Below, piece by piece: positions 11,243 to 22,572 of a stretch of DNA of 64,000 nucleotides; position 1 is the first letter of the stretch, and each line of letters starts with the position of its first letter. Origin of the DNA: Allacma fusca. Its lineage: Eukaryota > Arthropoda > Collembola > Symphypleona > Sminthuridae. Below the pieces are notes generated by a model, which saw only the letters and a program-made list of their open reading frames with translations, did no database searches and had not been told where the DNA came from. The stretch covers positions 27,143,067 through 27,207,066 of the forward strand of contig OX359245.1 in assembly GCA_947179485.1 (NCBI GenBank). Direction: 5' to 3'. The translations under genes and the position numbers were made by a program.

Positions 11243-12892
11243 CAAAGCTGCTCTCAGGTATCAAAAAATCAGGAACCGCACCTGAACCCGACCCGCACCT
11301 GACATTTCAGGTAAAAAATTTTCTTCGACCCGAACTTGCTCAGTCGGATCCGAGCCAATACTTTACTTGTCAGGTATTTTTCGTCGGGTATTTCTAGGAT
11401 ACCTGTACCTGACAAATTACCTAAGTTCGGATCCGATGTAAACCCGACCCGAACCTGAACCCGCACTTGACTTTCAGGTATTTGGTATTTCACCCACTGA
11501 TTTAATGTTAATCTTATTGTTAGTCTAAGCTGGGCAAAATATTTGCATACCTTAAATTTTATTTTACATATTTTTAGATTCTTTCGTAGAGCCTACAGTT
11601 TAGCCTACATTCGTAGATCTCTCCTGAGATTTGACCCTACCTACAACCTGCATACATCACTCCCGAGATTTGTCGATATACCTACAACGATATGCAAGTT
11701 TGTCGGAATTGAACGAAAGAATAATATTCTATAGGGTCCTCTCTTATTTCGAAGAATTTGTGTACGGATAATTTTAGGCAATAAATTTACACACTGATTC
11801 TGTTGAATCAACTTTTCACTTTGCACGACAACAAGTTATTTCGGAGGAGATCCAGACTTACTAGTGTCAACTCAAATAAAATTGAAATCGTTTGCACTAC
11901 AGCAAGTTAATAACGTTCAAGAAACTCTAGATGGGGGTGTATTCAGCATTTTGGAATATCAAAGGTTCGAACATATCGTCAGGCAAATTCTAAAAAGTAC
12001 CATTTTCAATGGATACCTCAATTAAAAAGCATGGGTTACGATTTAAAAATGGTGCCTTTTAAAATCTAAGGAACAATATATATTTTTTCCTCGAAATATG
12101 CAGTCTACATACAAGTGCCTACAAAATATTAAAACATTTGAGCTTAACCTTCAATTTTATCTACTTATAAGCAAATATGTAGGGTATGCGGTCAGCTTTG
12201 TTTTAGAAGTTTATGAGTAAATAAATGAACTAATAATTACAAGTGTATTTATGAGTCTCATCACAGTAAGTGAAATAACTGTATACTATTGATTTAGTCT
12301 CTGGCTTATGGCCTTGTTTTGAGTCATCTTCACTTTGATTAATTCTTCGATGATTTCGGTTCTTTTTCACTTATATTGAAATCTTAGTTCCAATTCAAAC
12401 ACACTTAAAGTGCATGCTAATTACATCGAAATTATGGCTTACTTCTAATAATTGTTAAATAAAAAACCATTGCACTTTAACTTTCATCGATAATCACTGC
12501 ACAAGCCTTTGACGGTTTGATAAACACTTCGGTATTCACTGTTTTTCCCAAACCAAGTGCCCTTATAAATATTGCTTGTAGAATGGATGGTTTTATTCAC
12601 GTGAAGTTTGATTTTTTTGGCGGAAATAAATACCTGCAAATTACCTGAAATGTCAAGTTCGGGTTCAGGTAATTCAAATACTGTGACCCGAACTTGAACC
12701 CGGTAAAATGTTCAGGTATTTTATTTTACCCGAACTTGACGGTAACCCGACCTGAATTTTCAGGTGCGGATCTTACACCTACCCGCACTCGACCCCATAT
12801 TCAGGTACTTAATTTTAGTTAACCCGAACCCGACCCGAAGCCGACCCGACGGGTATTTTTCAGGTATTACCTGATACCTGCAAGCAGCTCTG
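11243..12892. mobile_element. hAT-like non-autonomous element B (CAGGT / CCCGAACCTG arrays)
   Basis: The left end reads CAAAGCTGCTCTCAGGTATC and the complement of the right end CAGAGCTGCTTGCAGGTATC, a 20-bp inverted repeat with three mismatches. It is flanked by a perfect 8-bp duplication TTCTTGAA (11235-11242 and 12893-12900). Both terminal regions (about 11250-11490 and 12635-12880) are packed with CAGGT, ACCTGAA and CCCGACC words in both orientations. The core is AT-rich with no transposase frame. Length 1650 bp. Confidence 0.8.
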
Positions 12893-12900
12893 TTCTTGAA

Positions 12901-13826
12901 ACGCCCCTTTCTATACAAATAATGGTTTGGATTTGACTCCATGCTGAGAGATTGAAATTGGGTTCGTTTTCCCCGAGTCAAGTTGATAGATAAATTTGAG
13001 ACAAACATGAATTTATGTCTTTAGGTATGGACTGTGTCATTAGTGGATGAAGCTCGAATGCCTAATCGGCAGCAAATAGTATTGTGAAACGGTAGTTCTA
13101 ATGTTCGCCAAGACATTTTTGTAGAGCAGTGCATATCGTAATCAACTGAACCTAAGTTGCTTGCAGAGTTTCATCTTGTATTAAACTACTCGTGCATTTC
13201 ATTTTGAGATATGCTGCATCTTTCGATAGGAGTGAAAGAAGTAATAGATAGAACATCATAGCTAAATTACACGAATTCAAATTGTATTCGGGACACTTCC
13301 TTCCACGTAACGTCTTTCCGGTAGAATTACAATATTATCTTTTGCCATCTTACAATTAGACATAATGCTACCCTACAGGATTGCAGCCAATTTGTTTCTA
13401 CGTGACAATTTTTTTAGTACTAATTCCCAGAGTGGAATTAAAAAGTAAAAAATTTACCCTGGTATTAAGCCTCTAACTACATTTGTGAGCCTGTCCTCAT
13501 GCAATCTGAGGGCCTTCGTTAATTTGTTTTACCCTGACCCTAAGTCCACTCCTGCTCATCCCTTTCTTTAACAGAGGCTAGAAATCAAATTGTTTAAATA
13601 ATTATAATAAGATTTTTCGTTTTTCAAAATGCATTTATTAGTTTGCACATTAAAAAGAAAATCTTAGTCATGCGCACGAGAATATACTCTCGGCTAATGT
13701 GAAAAATGGGAGAGCAAAGAAACGGAGTGTTTTGAAGAGTTGCAACCAACGAGAAAAGCTTACTAATTAATTTGATGGCGCTCAACTTGGAATGTAACTT
13801 TATTTGTTTCGTTGGTTTCTCATCAC
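12901..13826. other. Intergenic, nothing recognised
   Basis: A 68-codon minus-strand frame at 13624-13830 overlaps the end of the next gene and has no family features. The sequence is otherwise AT-rich and unremarkable. Confidence 0.45.
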
Positions 13827-15473
13827 TCATTTCCAGTGATTCTCAAGTTCAATGAAATCCGCCGAATCCATAATCCCAAGTATCCTTTCCCTCCAAATTG
13901 CCTCATCGGATCCATAAACCTCAAGGGTCAAGTTAGGCCAAGATAGGAACGGTTTATAGCGTACTGAAGAATGTGTTCACTAACAATAAAACAAACAAAA
14001 TGCTTGCACAGTCGTTTTTTACAAAAGTCAATTTTATTAATTTTGCTTACCGCAGGAAATAATGTATTATATATTTAAGTAATTTATGAAAAAAATCTTT
14101 TGCAAGTTGTACAACAGAATAATTGTTTACTTTAATCTACAAATAGCTTACTATTGTAATAGATCAAAGTTGAAACAATGCCCGGGAAATATCTCGCGAG
14201 GTTTCTTACAACCTCCACCATACAGCTGACCGCTGAAAATAAAAACCAGTTTAGCTTACAAATATTTTTCTTGAACCCTCATATTTTCCCAAGATTTCTA
14301 AAACATTACCACTGGGATCAACAAGTTGGAGGGTGGAAAAACCTTGAATATCACTAAGAGCAACGATTCCACAGATGGAGTCAGAAGTCAATCCACCAGT
14401 TTTGTTCGCATTTTGAACTTTGTTAATAAGTGCAATCATTTGGTCTTCCATTTGGGTAAATACCATCCCCGTGTATTGGATCCACCGAGGTTTCCCAGAA
14501 CTGGTTATTCCAGTTTTCATGTCCAATTTTCCAAAGTGAAAGTACACAACTGTAACCATAGAATTAGAATTAGGAGTAACGGATTTGGGGCATAGCTCTT
14601 GAGGATTTCTACTTACCCGGAACATTCTCTTTCGATTTGCTAAAAGGCATCACGTAGGTTTTCAGAAATTCTGGTTTAAATTCTTTTGTAAGATTTGAAT
14701 GAATACTAGTAGCAGCCCTGTGCTTCACAGGAACAATTACTTGGAGAGGTGGTAGTGTGAGTGTAGAAGTTTAACCGCTTACAAATCAAGCCCAGTCGCG
14801 CAAACTTACGGTATGCCTAAATCTTGCGCGCTGATCTTTAGAGTAGAGCGCAAAATTTTAATAGCCACAAACTCCATGCCTAGGTCATTAATTTATAAGG
14901 ATTCCTGTCCTGGCGCGATTTTACTGACTAATATGTAACAAGCACAGGATTAATTGTGGACTGCGCAACTTTGTTCATTCCGGTCAACGTCAAGGATTTC
15001 TAGTCAACTGGTAATTATTAATATCACTCATTTATGAAGAATATCTCAATGTGACTGCTTACTTCTCGAATCATGGTTTCTGCCTTGCTGGGGCTTAACT
15101 TCTGGGCTGTAAAAGATGAATGACTTGAGACCAGAAATATAATGAAATCCGAATTTCTTGAAAAGTACAGTGAGAAGATCACTAACCTTTGAGCCACTGA
15201 ATCAAGTAGAGATCGTCATCGAATTTTGCATCAGCGAATATCAAATCCGGAATCCTTTGCAGCAACTGTTTATATAAATTTAATTAGTAACTCAAGCATG
15301 CGCAAGCTGTTTCTATGAATGTTGTATGAATATTATCTTTGCAATGTAATCTAAAGCTTGTAATCCGTAAAAAAAGAGTATTATATTTTACAATGAAATT
15401 AAATTAGTTTGCATACCTCTTTAACGGCAATTTCTTCGATCGTTGAATCTACTGTACTAGGAAACTGTTCCAT
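13827..15473 (-). CDS. CRAL-TRIO (SEC14-like) lipid-binding protein, seven exons
   Basis: Exons on the minus strand: 15417-15473, 15187-15265, 15063-15106, 14617-14722, 14310-14549, 14152-14232 and 13827-13963. All junctions are GT-AG with consistent phases, and the sum is 247 codons plus stop. Exons 1-4 encode a CRAL-TRIO N-terminal helical domain (DDDLYLIQWLKAQKLSPSKA, then the MIREH motif). Exon 5 starts the lipid-binding domain (PVVYFHFGKLD, IVALSDIQGF). Exon 6 carries RYFPGIVSTLIYYN, and exon 7 YKPFLSWPN and LEVYGSDEAIW. There is no signal peptide, so a cytosolic carrier of a hydrophobic ligand is likely. Exon 6 is 81 bp with phase-1 borders, exactly as in the tandem genes at 42.5 and 46.6 kb. 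Oddity: the more typical exon 7 acceptor (exon from 13979) would shift the frame. The acceptor at 13963 keeps it but shortens the domain, so exon 7 is uncertain and a mild lesion is possible. Confidence 0.75.
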
Positions 15474-16414
15474 TATTTCAAAAATCATTCAATCAAGATT
15501 ATTTCAATTTTAGGTTTTTTTAGGTTAAATTTGTAGTACTTGAATGATGTTGGCTGTAATTAAAATCCTAAAAAATGTACATAAAGAGACAAGACCTACA
15601 AATGAATGGCCTAGACTTAATCGAGACAATATATCTTATAACCTTCCTTCAAGTTCAATGATTTTGGGTAAAAAATTAGTTTTAAAACCTTGGGTAATTC
15701 CTCATTAGCGTTTCTGTGGCTTCCCTGTATGAAAGTTCAAGAGGAAAATAATTGGGTATTTTGACGGGCTTCCTTAACTGTTTCTTACATGATCATGGGC
15801 CTGGGGTATGTATGTATGTATTGGCAGGGTCCGGAGGCGGTCATTTCTTATCCTCCTCCGGAGGCGCTCAAGTCTAAAGACTTATTGCACTGTACCCCAA
15901 AGACATGTTTACTGTTGGCTCCTGGTAAAGCGCCCAGTGGCATATATGTAAGCCACTAGGTCTTTTGCCTGAGCCTCGGGCCTGGGGTAAACCCCGTCGA
16001 TCTCTCAAACTGTCTCTATAATACGTCCCACACGTGTATATGCTCTACTATGTATCTTAATTTGTCTATAGAATGAAGGTAACAGGTCCGTATACGTCAT
16101 CTCTAAGGATTTTACTACAGGATCCGCTACAGTCCCATGGTTTATGATTGTCTCAAGTTTTGGGGTTCATTGAATATTTGTTGTAATTTTATATATTTTA
16201 TTAAGCTTAAGCATATATAAACAACTGATTGTATAAAATCCATCATCGTAAGCGAAATGATTTAAAATTAACTACATTTATTTATTACCCTGTGAATAAA
16301 ATGTTTTCTGACGATGAATCAAAGCTCGAAATGTCGCTGCGAATAAAATATAAACCTAGTATTAAAAAGTGGATCTCTGCCCTGATCTAATATATTAAAT
16401 TCTTTAAATAAATA
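15474..16414. other. Intergenic with a probable retroelement fragment (about 15800-16080)
   Basis: Around 15808 there is a short (GTAT)n run followed by a comparatively GC-rich stretch (GGTCCGGAGGCGG, TCCTCCGGAGGCGC) unlike the AT-rich surroundings. A simple-repeat tail next to GC-rich sequence is typical of the end of a LINE or SINE copy. This is a weak call. The remainder shows nothing. Confidence 0.3.
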
Positions 16415-18451
16415 CTATTTGAATACTAAAACATCATTCATCCTTCTAACCCTTAACACTACACATGGTCTTTTTCTAAAATTCTCCTTAAAATATGTAA
16501 ATAAAATAGTGACTCCTACCTCTCCAAAAAACATTATAACACAAGCCAAATTGAGCCAAAGGAAAGCATAGAACGCTAGAGCTAAAGAGCTTCTCATGGA
16601 TAAAGCCCTAAAAGCCAGCTCACGAAAAACATTTTCCCCCTTATTCATCCTAATTTTTGGGAACCGGATTTCGTCCCATTTACTCCAAAACCAGTACAAC
16701 CCACTGCTCATGAGGAATCCCACCCGCTTTCCCACAAAATTATATTTTTCATCAAACCAATTAGTTACAAATAGGGACATGGGTCTCCTCAGGAACTGGT
16801 CATTCTCTTTCCCATTGTGTGCAAATCTGAGGCCTTTGCCTTCAGACACATCCTGAACCCGCTCCCAGTAATAATTGAAGGCATACGCAAAAACAACCAA
16901 AGCAGTTTTCTTCCCGGACAATATTTCTAAAATCGTTGTATTTAAGTCACTGGTGGAAATGCATTTAAACTGACTCAAAAATAATCTCTTGGAGTCTTGC
17001 CCCTGGAGTATAATGTAGTAGTCCATGAAACCGTACATGAAGATTCGATCGCGTTCGGAAATGCCACAAAAGCTTACACAGTGCCAGTCGAGCTTCTTGC
17101 AATTCCACATTATGCCGTCTTCTGACGGAAAATCCCCTGCCGGGAGGTACAACGTAAAATTCTCAAGTTCTTCCAAGTAGCGCCAGTGCGTTGAAAATTC
17201 GTTACGTGTAGTGAAGGATGTCTTCAAGAAACTTTTATAACCGTTGGAAATTAAAATGCAAGCAAGGAGCCAAATAGCCAAAATCAAACAGCTGATTTTT
17301 GAAGGATATGATTTTATATTGATCCTCCCATGTTCTATTAAATTTCCAAGGAGTTGCATGACCTTCAAACTTACCACGGTGAAAATGTTTTTTCCGTTGA
17401 TCGAACCAATTGAGAGGAGCAAAGCTGTGAAAAAAGCTGCTGGGGCCAGAAGCAGCCAAACTATGGGTTTAAAAGGATTTGTGTACAAGGAAAATTCCAG
17501 CTTCGTAGCTTGGACGCCATCTGATGTTATGAACTTTAATCCTGAGAAATAAGACACGCGCCATTCTTGTTTTTGAGGTAGATATCCACTCGCACCTAAA
17601 AATACAGATGGCAACAGGTCCCACACTTCCATTAGAAAACTTATTGCTTCAGAAGTGTTTGTATCCACGTTCGCCATCAGAACAAAATACACCGTTTCGT
17701 ACAAATCCAATGGTTTGGTTCGGTCAAATGGGCTGCGGACATTTTTCATTCGCCGTTCTTCCGACATATACAGCGTATCCGGTTTCCAAAAGATTTTCCT
17801 TCCAGAATTTGTAACTTCGTCAAATACTTCCGTCATGGTTTCAAAGCAGCTCCCTGCCGTGCATCGGAATTTAACGAAACATGTGAGTGAGAACCAGCAA
17901 ATGAAGTAAGCCCTGAAACCGCGTATTTTTACAGGAGTATTTTCCGGGATTAAAACGTACATTGGAATGTGAAAGTTAATTTCTCGGAAAAATTCGGAAA
18001 TTTGTTTGAGGAATGGACTGTCGTTTGAATTTCGTTGAATGAACAGAACCACTTTTGGAAGAAAAACTGTTTTCGAAACGGTTCTCTTAATAAAAGTAAT
18101 TCCATTTTGGTATTCTGGTAAGCTGCTAATGTTCAGATTTGTAGTGAGGGTATTGCTTGCTGTAATAATGTAAATTTTGCAGTTTAAATAATGCACCATG
18201 CTTAATTTTGTTTGTGACTGGAGTGCTTTTGACCCCGAATAGGACATAATTTTTTTTCCTGGATGAACCCCAAGAAGAAAAGGTGTCGGTATCTGGTCGT
18301 AATCAATTACTAGGCTAAGTTCCAAAATTTGAATGAAACAAGCGTTGAAGTTTTTTAGAATCGGTTGTAAATTAGTATTTTTTGTTTGCGTGGAGAATGT
18401 ACCAAGAAACAAAAGGACCAGAAGATAATGTGTGAGCACGACAATATTCAT
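16415..18451 (-). CDS. Divergent ionotropic-receptor-like ligand-gated channel (intact copy)
   Basis: An intronless 678-aa frame, the only unbroken member of this family in the window. Visible order: signal peptide (residues 1-20); a variable extracellular N-terminal domain; an S1-like segment (SGYLPQKQEWRVSYFSGLKF, about 288-307); TM1 (about 328-348); a pore-region helix with QLLGNLIEHG (366-375); TM3 (about 386-405, followed by NGYKSFLKTSFTT); an S2-like segment with YLEELENFTLYLPAGD, YYWE and MSSGLYWFW; and a last TM at about 621-642 with a short basic tail. This is the topology of insect IRs and ionotropic glutamate receptors, but the classical glutamate-binding residues are not recognisable, as in divergent IRs. 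Probable role: a chemosensory cation channel. The ligand cannot be read from sequence. The three upstream copies (0.3-10.7 kb) are decayed relatives. Confidence 0.82.
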   Translation of the reverse strand: MNIVVLTHYLLVLLFLGTFSTQTKNTNLQPILKNFNACFIQILELSLVIDYDQIPTPFLLGVHPGKKIMSYSGSKALQSQTKLSMVHYLNCKIYIITASNTLTTNLNISSLPEYQNGITFIKRTVSKTVFLPKVVLFIQRNSNDSPFLKQISEFFREINFHIPMYVLIPENTPVKIRGFRAYFICWFSLTCFVKFRCTAGSCFETMTEVFDEVTNSGRKIFWKPDTLYMSEERRMKNVRSPFDRTKPLDLYETVYFVLMANVDTNTSEAISFLMEVWDLLPSVFLGASGYLPQKQEWRVSYFSGLKFITSDGVQATKLEFSLYTNPFKPIVWLLLAPAAFFTALLLSIGSINGKNIFTVVSLKVMQLLGNLIEHGRINIKSYPSKISCLILAIWLLACILISNGYKSFLKTSFTTRNEFSTHWRYLEELENFTLYLPAGDFPSEDGIMWNCKKLDWHCVSFCGISERDRIFMYGFMDYYIILQGQDSKRLFLSQFKCISTSDLNTTILEILSGKKTALVVFAYAFNYYWERVQDVSEGKGLRFAHNGKENDQFLRRPMSLFVTNWFDEKYNFVGKRVGFLMSSGLYWFWSKWDEIRFPKIRMNKGENVFRELAFRALSMRSSLALAFYAFLWLNLACVIMFFGEVGVTILFTYFKENFRKRPCVVLRVRRMNDVLVFK

Positions 18452-18813
18452 ATTTTATAAATTTTGATGGTGTTTCAAAAATTTGTATGAGGTTTACAAC
18501 ATCCCTTATGAGCTGACAAGTTTTTTCCTAGAAATATGACTAAGTTGTTGAAACGTGCAATATTTGGATATGTCTTCGTAGGCTACCGCAGGGATAAAAA
18601 CCAACATTGTGGGAAACGCGTGTCTAAACATTAAGCAGGTCCTCTTATTTACAAGTTGTGCTCAAATATAAATATATGTAAGTGTTGTGATTCCACTCCA
18701 ACGTACATATACGCAGTTATGGAGGTAACATCTACATTACGTTAGGTTAATAGGAAGGCGCGAGACATGACGAAATTGCGAATGTTGCAACCAACTCCGA
18801 ATCAAGGTTGGAG
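18452..18813. other. 5' flank of the receptor gene
   Basis: AT-rich with no clear motif. 18806-18813 (GGTTGGAG) is the left target duplication of element C. Confidence 0.45.
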
Positions 18814-19947
18814 CAGGGTTGCACAAATGAAAATGCCCTAGGTTTTATGCCTGCCCTCCTGAAAATGCCCTGAAAATGCCGAAAACGCCGAAAATGCCCT
18901 GAAAATGCCTTACTCTGAAAATGCCCGGCATTTTGGGAATTTTCGGCAGGCATTTTGGGCATATTGGGCATTTTTACAGAAACATACAATACGACCATTA
19001 TTGCTCCTTTAACGAATATAAGGGAGTTTTTCATAGCATAATCAAACCCATCCAGTTTTAGAAAATGTTAGAAGTACTTGATTTTAAAAAAAAGAATTTA
19101 ATTAGTCTAATTCGTTACTTATGGCCAGTGGTTATTTCAATAATCCTTAAAAAAATTTAAGCCCCAACGGATTTGCAAACATTCAACGCTGTACATTATT
19201 AAAAACTTCTGGATTTGGAAAGAACAATTTGCACAGTGCCAGCATAAATTCAGTAGTTTGATAACGGCTTGTAAAGTGTAGACACTTTCATTAGATACAT
19301 AAGATGCGACTGTTATAATATATGTCAAAACCTCCGTAGAAAATTTTGTGTCGACTTTGAAAATTGCATTTAATTGGCCATAGTAAACCAGTGTTCTAAA
19401 AAAAGTGTTCTATGAAAAAATTCTAGGAGTCCAAAATGTAACAAAGCCGACGAGTTTTGAAACTCACAAACAAAGATATTTTTAATCTTTTAACAACTGT
19501 TTTATCTTTTTGTGTTGCATCTTTGCCCGCATATGTTTGTTCTTGAAATCTAAATAATTCCAGACACGGTGTACAAGCGAATTTTTACAATAAAATAAGG
19601 AAAATAGAATATTATTATTATTTTTCCATAAATAATAATAATTTTTTAACTTTCTTGGAAATATTATGTTTCTATAATTTTATCAGGTAATCCAGTTGAA
19701 TATTAAAATTATTTGTAACATACTGTTTTGTGACTTATTTTGCTAAATTAGCAGGTGGCTAAAGCCATATATTTAAAAAATTGGTGCGAATATGCCGAAA
19801 ATGCCTGCCCTAGGCTGAATATGCCCAAAATGCCCAAAGTGCCATAGATGCCCAAAATGCCATGAAATGAAAATGCCCAAAATGCCAGGGCATTTTGGGC
19901 AGGCATAATGCCGAAAATGCCATGGCATTTTCAATTGTGCAACCCTA
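18814..19947. mobile_element. hAT-like non-autonomous element C (GAAAATGCC arrays)
   Basis: The ends are CAGGGTTGCACAA on the left and the complement of TAGGGTTGCACAA on the right, a 13-bp inverted repeat with one mismatch. It is flanked by a perfect 8-bp duplication GGTTGGAG (18806-18813 and 19948-19955). Words GAAAATGCC and TTTTGGGCATTTT are repeated many times in both orientations at 18830-18985 and 19785-19930. The AT-rich core has no transposase. Length 1134 bp. This is the clearest hAT signature of the set. Confidence 0.85.
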
Positions 19948-19955
19948 GGTTGGAG

Positions 19956-20250
19956 TATGTTGGGATTGCACTTGTTGCCAAATAAATATAATATTTACTT
20001 ATAATTATGTTCAATTGTACTCGCAATTTTTTTTCTGTTGAGTGATAGCACAAGTAGCAAAAGGAATGTATATACTTATGTTTAATAAGTCAGTGGAGTC
20101 CACCCGTTCTACGAAAAGCCGTAGTAGTTGACCAAAATAGCCATATGCTTGGTTTGAATTATATGACTAAGCTGGAGAGAATTTCCTAAATAAGCGTCAA
20201 ACACCGTCGATGTTATACGCCCTTTAATAATTTTAAATGACTTGGTTAAG
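19956..20250. other. Intergenic, nothing recognised
   Basis: No frame, repeat or site was seen between element C and the tandem-repeat tract. Confidence 0.4.
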
Positions 20251-20644
20251 TTCAATGTTGAACATGCATATGAAGATTAATGTTAAACTTCCACATAAAA
20301 TTCAATATTAAACCTCCATATGAAATTCAATGTTAAACCTCCATATGAAATTCAATGTTAAACCTCCATATGAAAATCAATGTGAAAGTTCAATGTTATG
20401 GTCAATGTAAAAGTTCCATGCTATGGTCAATGTAAAAGTGCTATGTCAACATCAATGTAAAAGTGCTATGTCAACATCAATGTAAAAGTGCTATGTCAAG
20501 ATCAGTGTTAAACGTCCGAATTAAGATCAATGTTAAACGTCCGTATTAAGATCAATGTTAAACGTCTATTAAGATGAATGTTAAATATCATGTTAAGATC
20601 AATGTTAAATACCATGTTCAGACCAATGTTAAACACCATGTTAA
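20251..20644. repeat. Degenerate tandem repeat tract (about 19-25 bp units)
   Basis: Units built around CAATGTTAAACCTCCATATG and variants (AGATCAATGTTAAACGTCCG, GTAAAAGTGCTATGTCAACA) run head to tail. Unit type changes gradually along the tract, as in a tandem array growing by local duplication. The tract resumes for one or two units after 22076, so the next element inserted into it. Short frames here are by-products of the repeat. Confidence 0.75.
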
Positions 20645-22075
20645 GGGAGTGTGCACATATTACGTGTCATTTTTGGGGGAGGGAGGGGGTCTTGAAGCTG
20701 ATGATTGTGTGTATACCAGGGGGGGTGGGGGTAATCTTGTTGATGACGTTTCACCGATTCTCACAAAAATGTAAGGAGTAAACCCGGATATTTGTTATAT
20801 TCTAGTGTTTTTAGTAACAAACGTTTGTTGCTGAAAGACCACTGACACATTTTGTAAACATAGGCAAGCCGTACATTAGTCCAAATGTCTGACAACCATG
20901 TTCATTCCGAAAACTCATGGCTTACGCAGGACTGGCTACAAAATCACGTCCGTCAATTTCAATTTTGCAAATAATTTGTTCTTATGATCCCAGTTGCTGT
21001 CACCCTTGGCGATGCAACTTGAACAAAGTTTTAATATCGAGGTTTCTCCAGGTTCCTGTGTTTTTTAAGCAGGATGTTTCTGGAGTTCGTGTTTGCAACC
21101 CGGACGATTCATCTGCCTACTTTGGCGGTTTGTCGCTATATGTCATGCTAAATGTCTGGAAATCATCCCGTCTACTATTACCCCAGAATTCAAGACGACC
21201 TTGAAAGCCAAACCTACCACGCATGCAATCACCATTTTGTTAGCAACCTTGCATATGAATCCCACAAAAGAGCTGCTCATAGAAATTTGTTAGAAAGCAT
21301 CTCGAAAAGCATTGATTATGTTGTTCAAAGCTATCAAATGCAATTTTCAAGAGCATGTGAACCGAAGTATTTGTCGGAGACACTGATGAAAGTTATTGTA
21401 AATGTGGCTGACTCGATGCAGAACGAATTTGCAGATATTACTGAAGTTAAATGTTAATTTTAGAATAATAATAGGTTGTTTGCAAAAACAGTAATTGCAA
21501 TTTCACGTTTGTCCGCGAAGGAGAAACCAAAACAAAATTGCCGCGATCTCAAGTTTCCCAACCGGTATTCATTTGTGGGACTTTTTTATTCTTTTGTTTC
21601 TTCCTTCAAAATTTAGTTGATTTTGTTTAAGTACGAACACGTGAACCGATTTCAACCAATAACAAACTCATCCGAATAAGTGGACTAATGTTCGCACAAA
21701 TTTTAAACAAAATCGGTCGAGTATTTTCCGAAAGTACAGATTTTATTTTTTTACGCACGAACACGCTGGCCGATTTCAATCAATAACGAACTCATACGAG
21801 TTTTCGGCCTATACAATCATAACTTAAACTTTAAACGGTTTGGTCTAGTAATTTCGGAGGAAAATTACCAGACATCATGGACAACACTATATATAAGGGG
21901 ACTGACGCCGCTCTAAAAATCCTACGGATTAAACTTGCTTTGTTGTCTTTGTTTTTGCTTTGATGACGTTTACAGGGGATGGGGGGTCAAGGAATAATGA
22001 CGTCAGGATGACGATAGGGGGGGGGGTAGGGTCCAAAAATAGTGAAAAAATGAAACGTAATATGTGCACACTCCC
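20645..22075. mobile_element. PIF/Harbinger-like element with a decayed coding remnant
   Basis: Terminal inverted repeats of about 30 bp begin GGGAGTGTGCACATATTACG at both ends, flanked by TAA on each side (20642-20644 and 22076-22078). A 3-bp TWA duplication with GGG ends is typical of PIF/Harbinger. G-rich tracts lie just inside both ends (20677-20735 and about 21975-22026). From about 20975 to 21457 the plus strand holds a broken frame (SRFLQVPVFFKQDV, a shift near 21150, then SISKSIDYVVQSYQMQFSRA) that looks like relic protein-coding sequence of unknown kind. An internal direct repeat (ACCGATTTCAACCAATAAC type) occurs near 21640 and 21770. Length 1431 bp. Confidence 0.75.
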
Positions 22076-22078
22076 TAA

Positions 22079-22572
22079 GATCAATCTTAACCCTGGTTTA
22101 AGCTGAATTATTCATTATTTATAATTATATTATGCCAAGGATTTTTAGACAGTTAATGAAAAATTAATTGAGTTAATCCAACACCCTGAAGTTGATTCAT
22201 AATATTTTAATAACCAGAAGAAACACCAAAATGTTCACTCAACAATGATTATAAATGACAATCCTTATAAAAGTATTGACCTGGTTGTACAATAACGAAA
22301 GTACACCGGGGTGATTTTCATTCCAGCAAATTGTCAAGGAAGCCTTAATCTCAAATAAATATAATTATAAAACTAAGTTAATAATATAACAACTACATAC
22401 GTTTTTACTCTAATAGTGTAGAGTCTAGTATAATTACTTTATTGGATAAAGTATTCCAAACCAAAACCCAAGTTAATAATTGTAACAGTTCCTAAAAGGT
22501 TCTTTTAGTAAGTATATTATTTTTGGAAAGATTGTGAGTAACTGTATTTTGGGGTTAATGGATCCTAAAAGC
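22079..22572. other. Intergenic, 3' flank of the first FAS1 gene
   Basis: AT-rich sequence with no feature beyond the residual tandem-repeat unit at its start. Confidence 0.45.

Noticed and set aside
11950-11985. tRNA-like GGTTCGAAC word
   Set aside because: No cloverleaf arms or matching A box at the right spacing.
11235-12900. Element B as a simple satellite or low-complexity tract
   Set aside because: The unique AT-rich core, matching inverted ends and perfect 8-bp duplication show a discrete transposed unit.
20574-20781. Two overlapping frames with MNVKYHVK-type repeats
   Set aside because: They arise from the tandem repeat tract and run into the Harbinger-like element.
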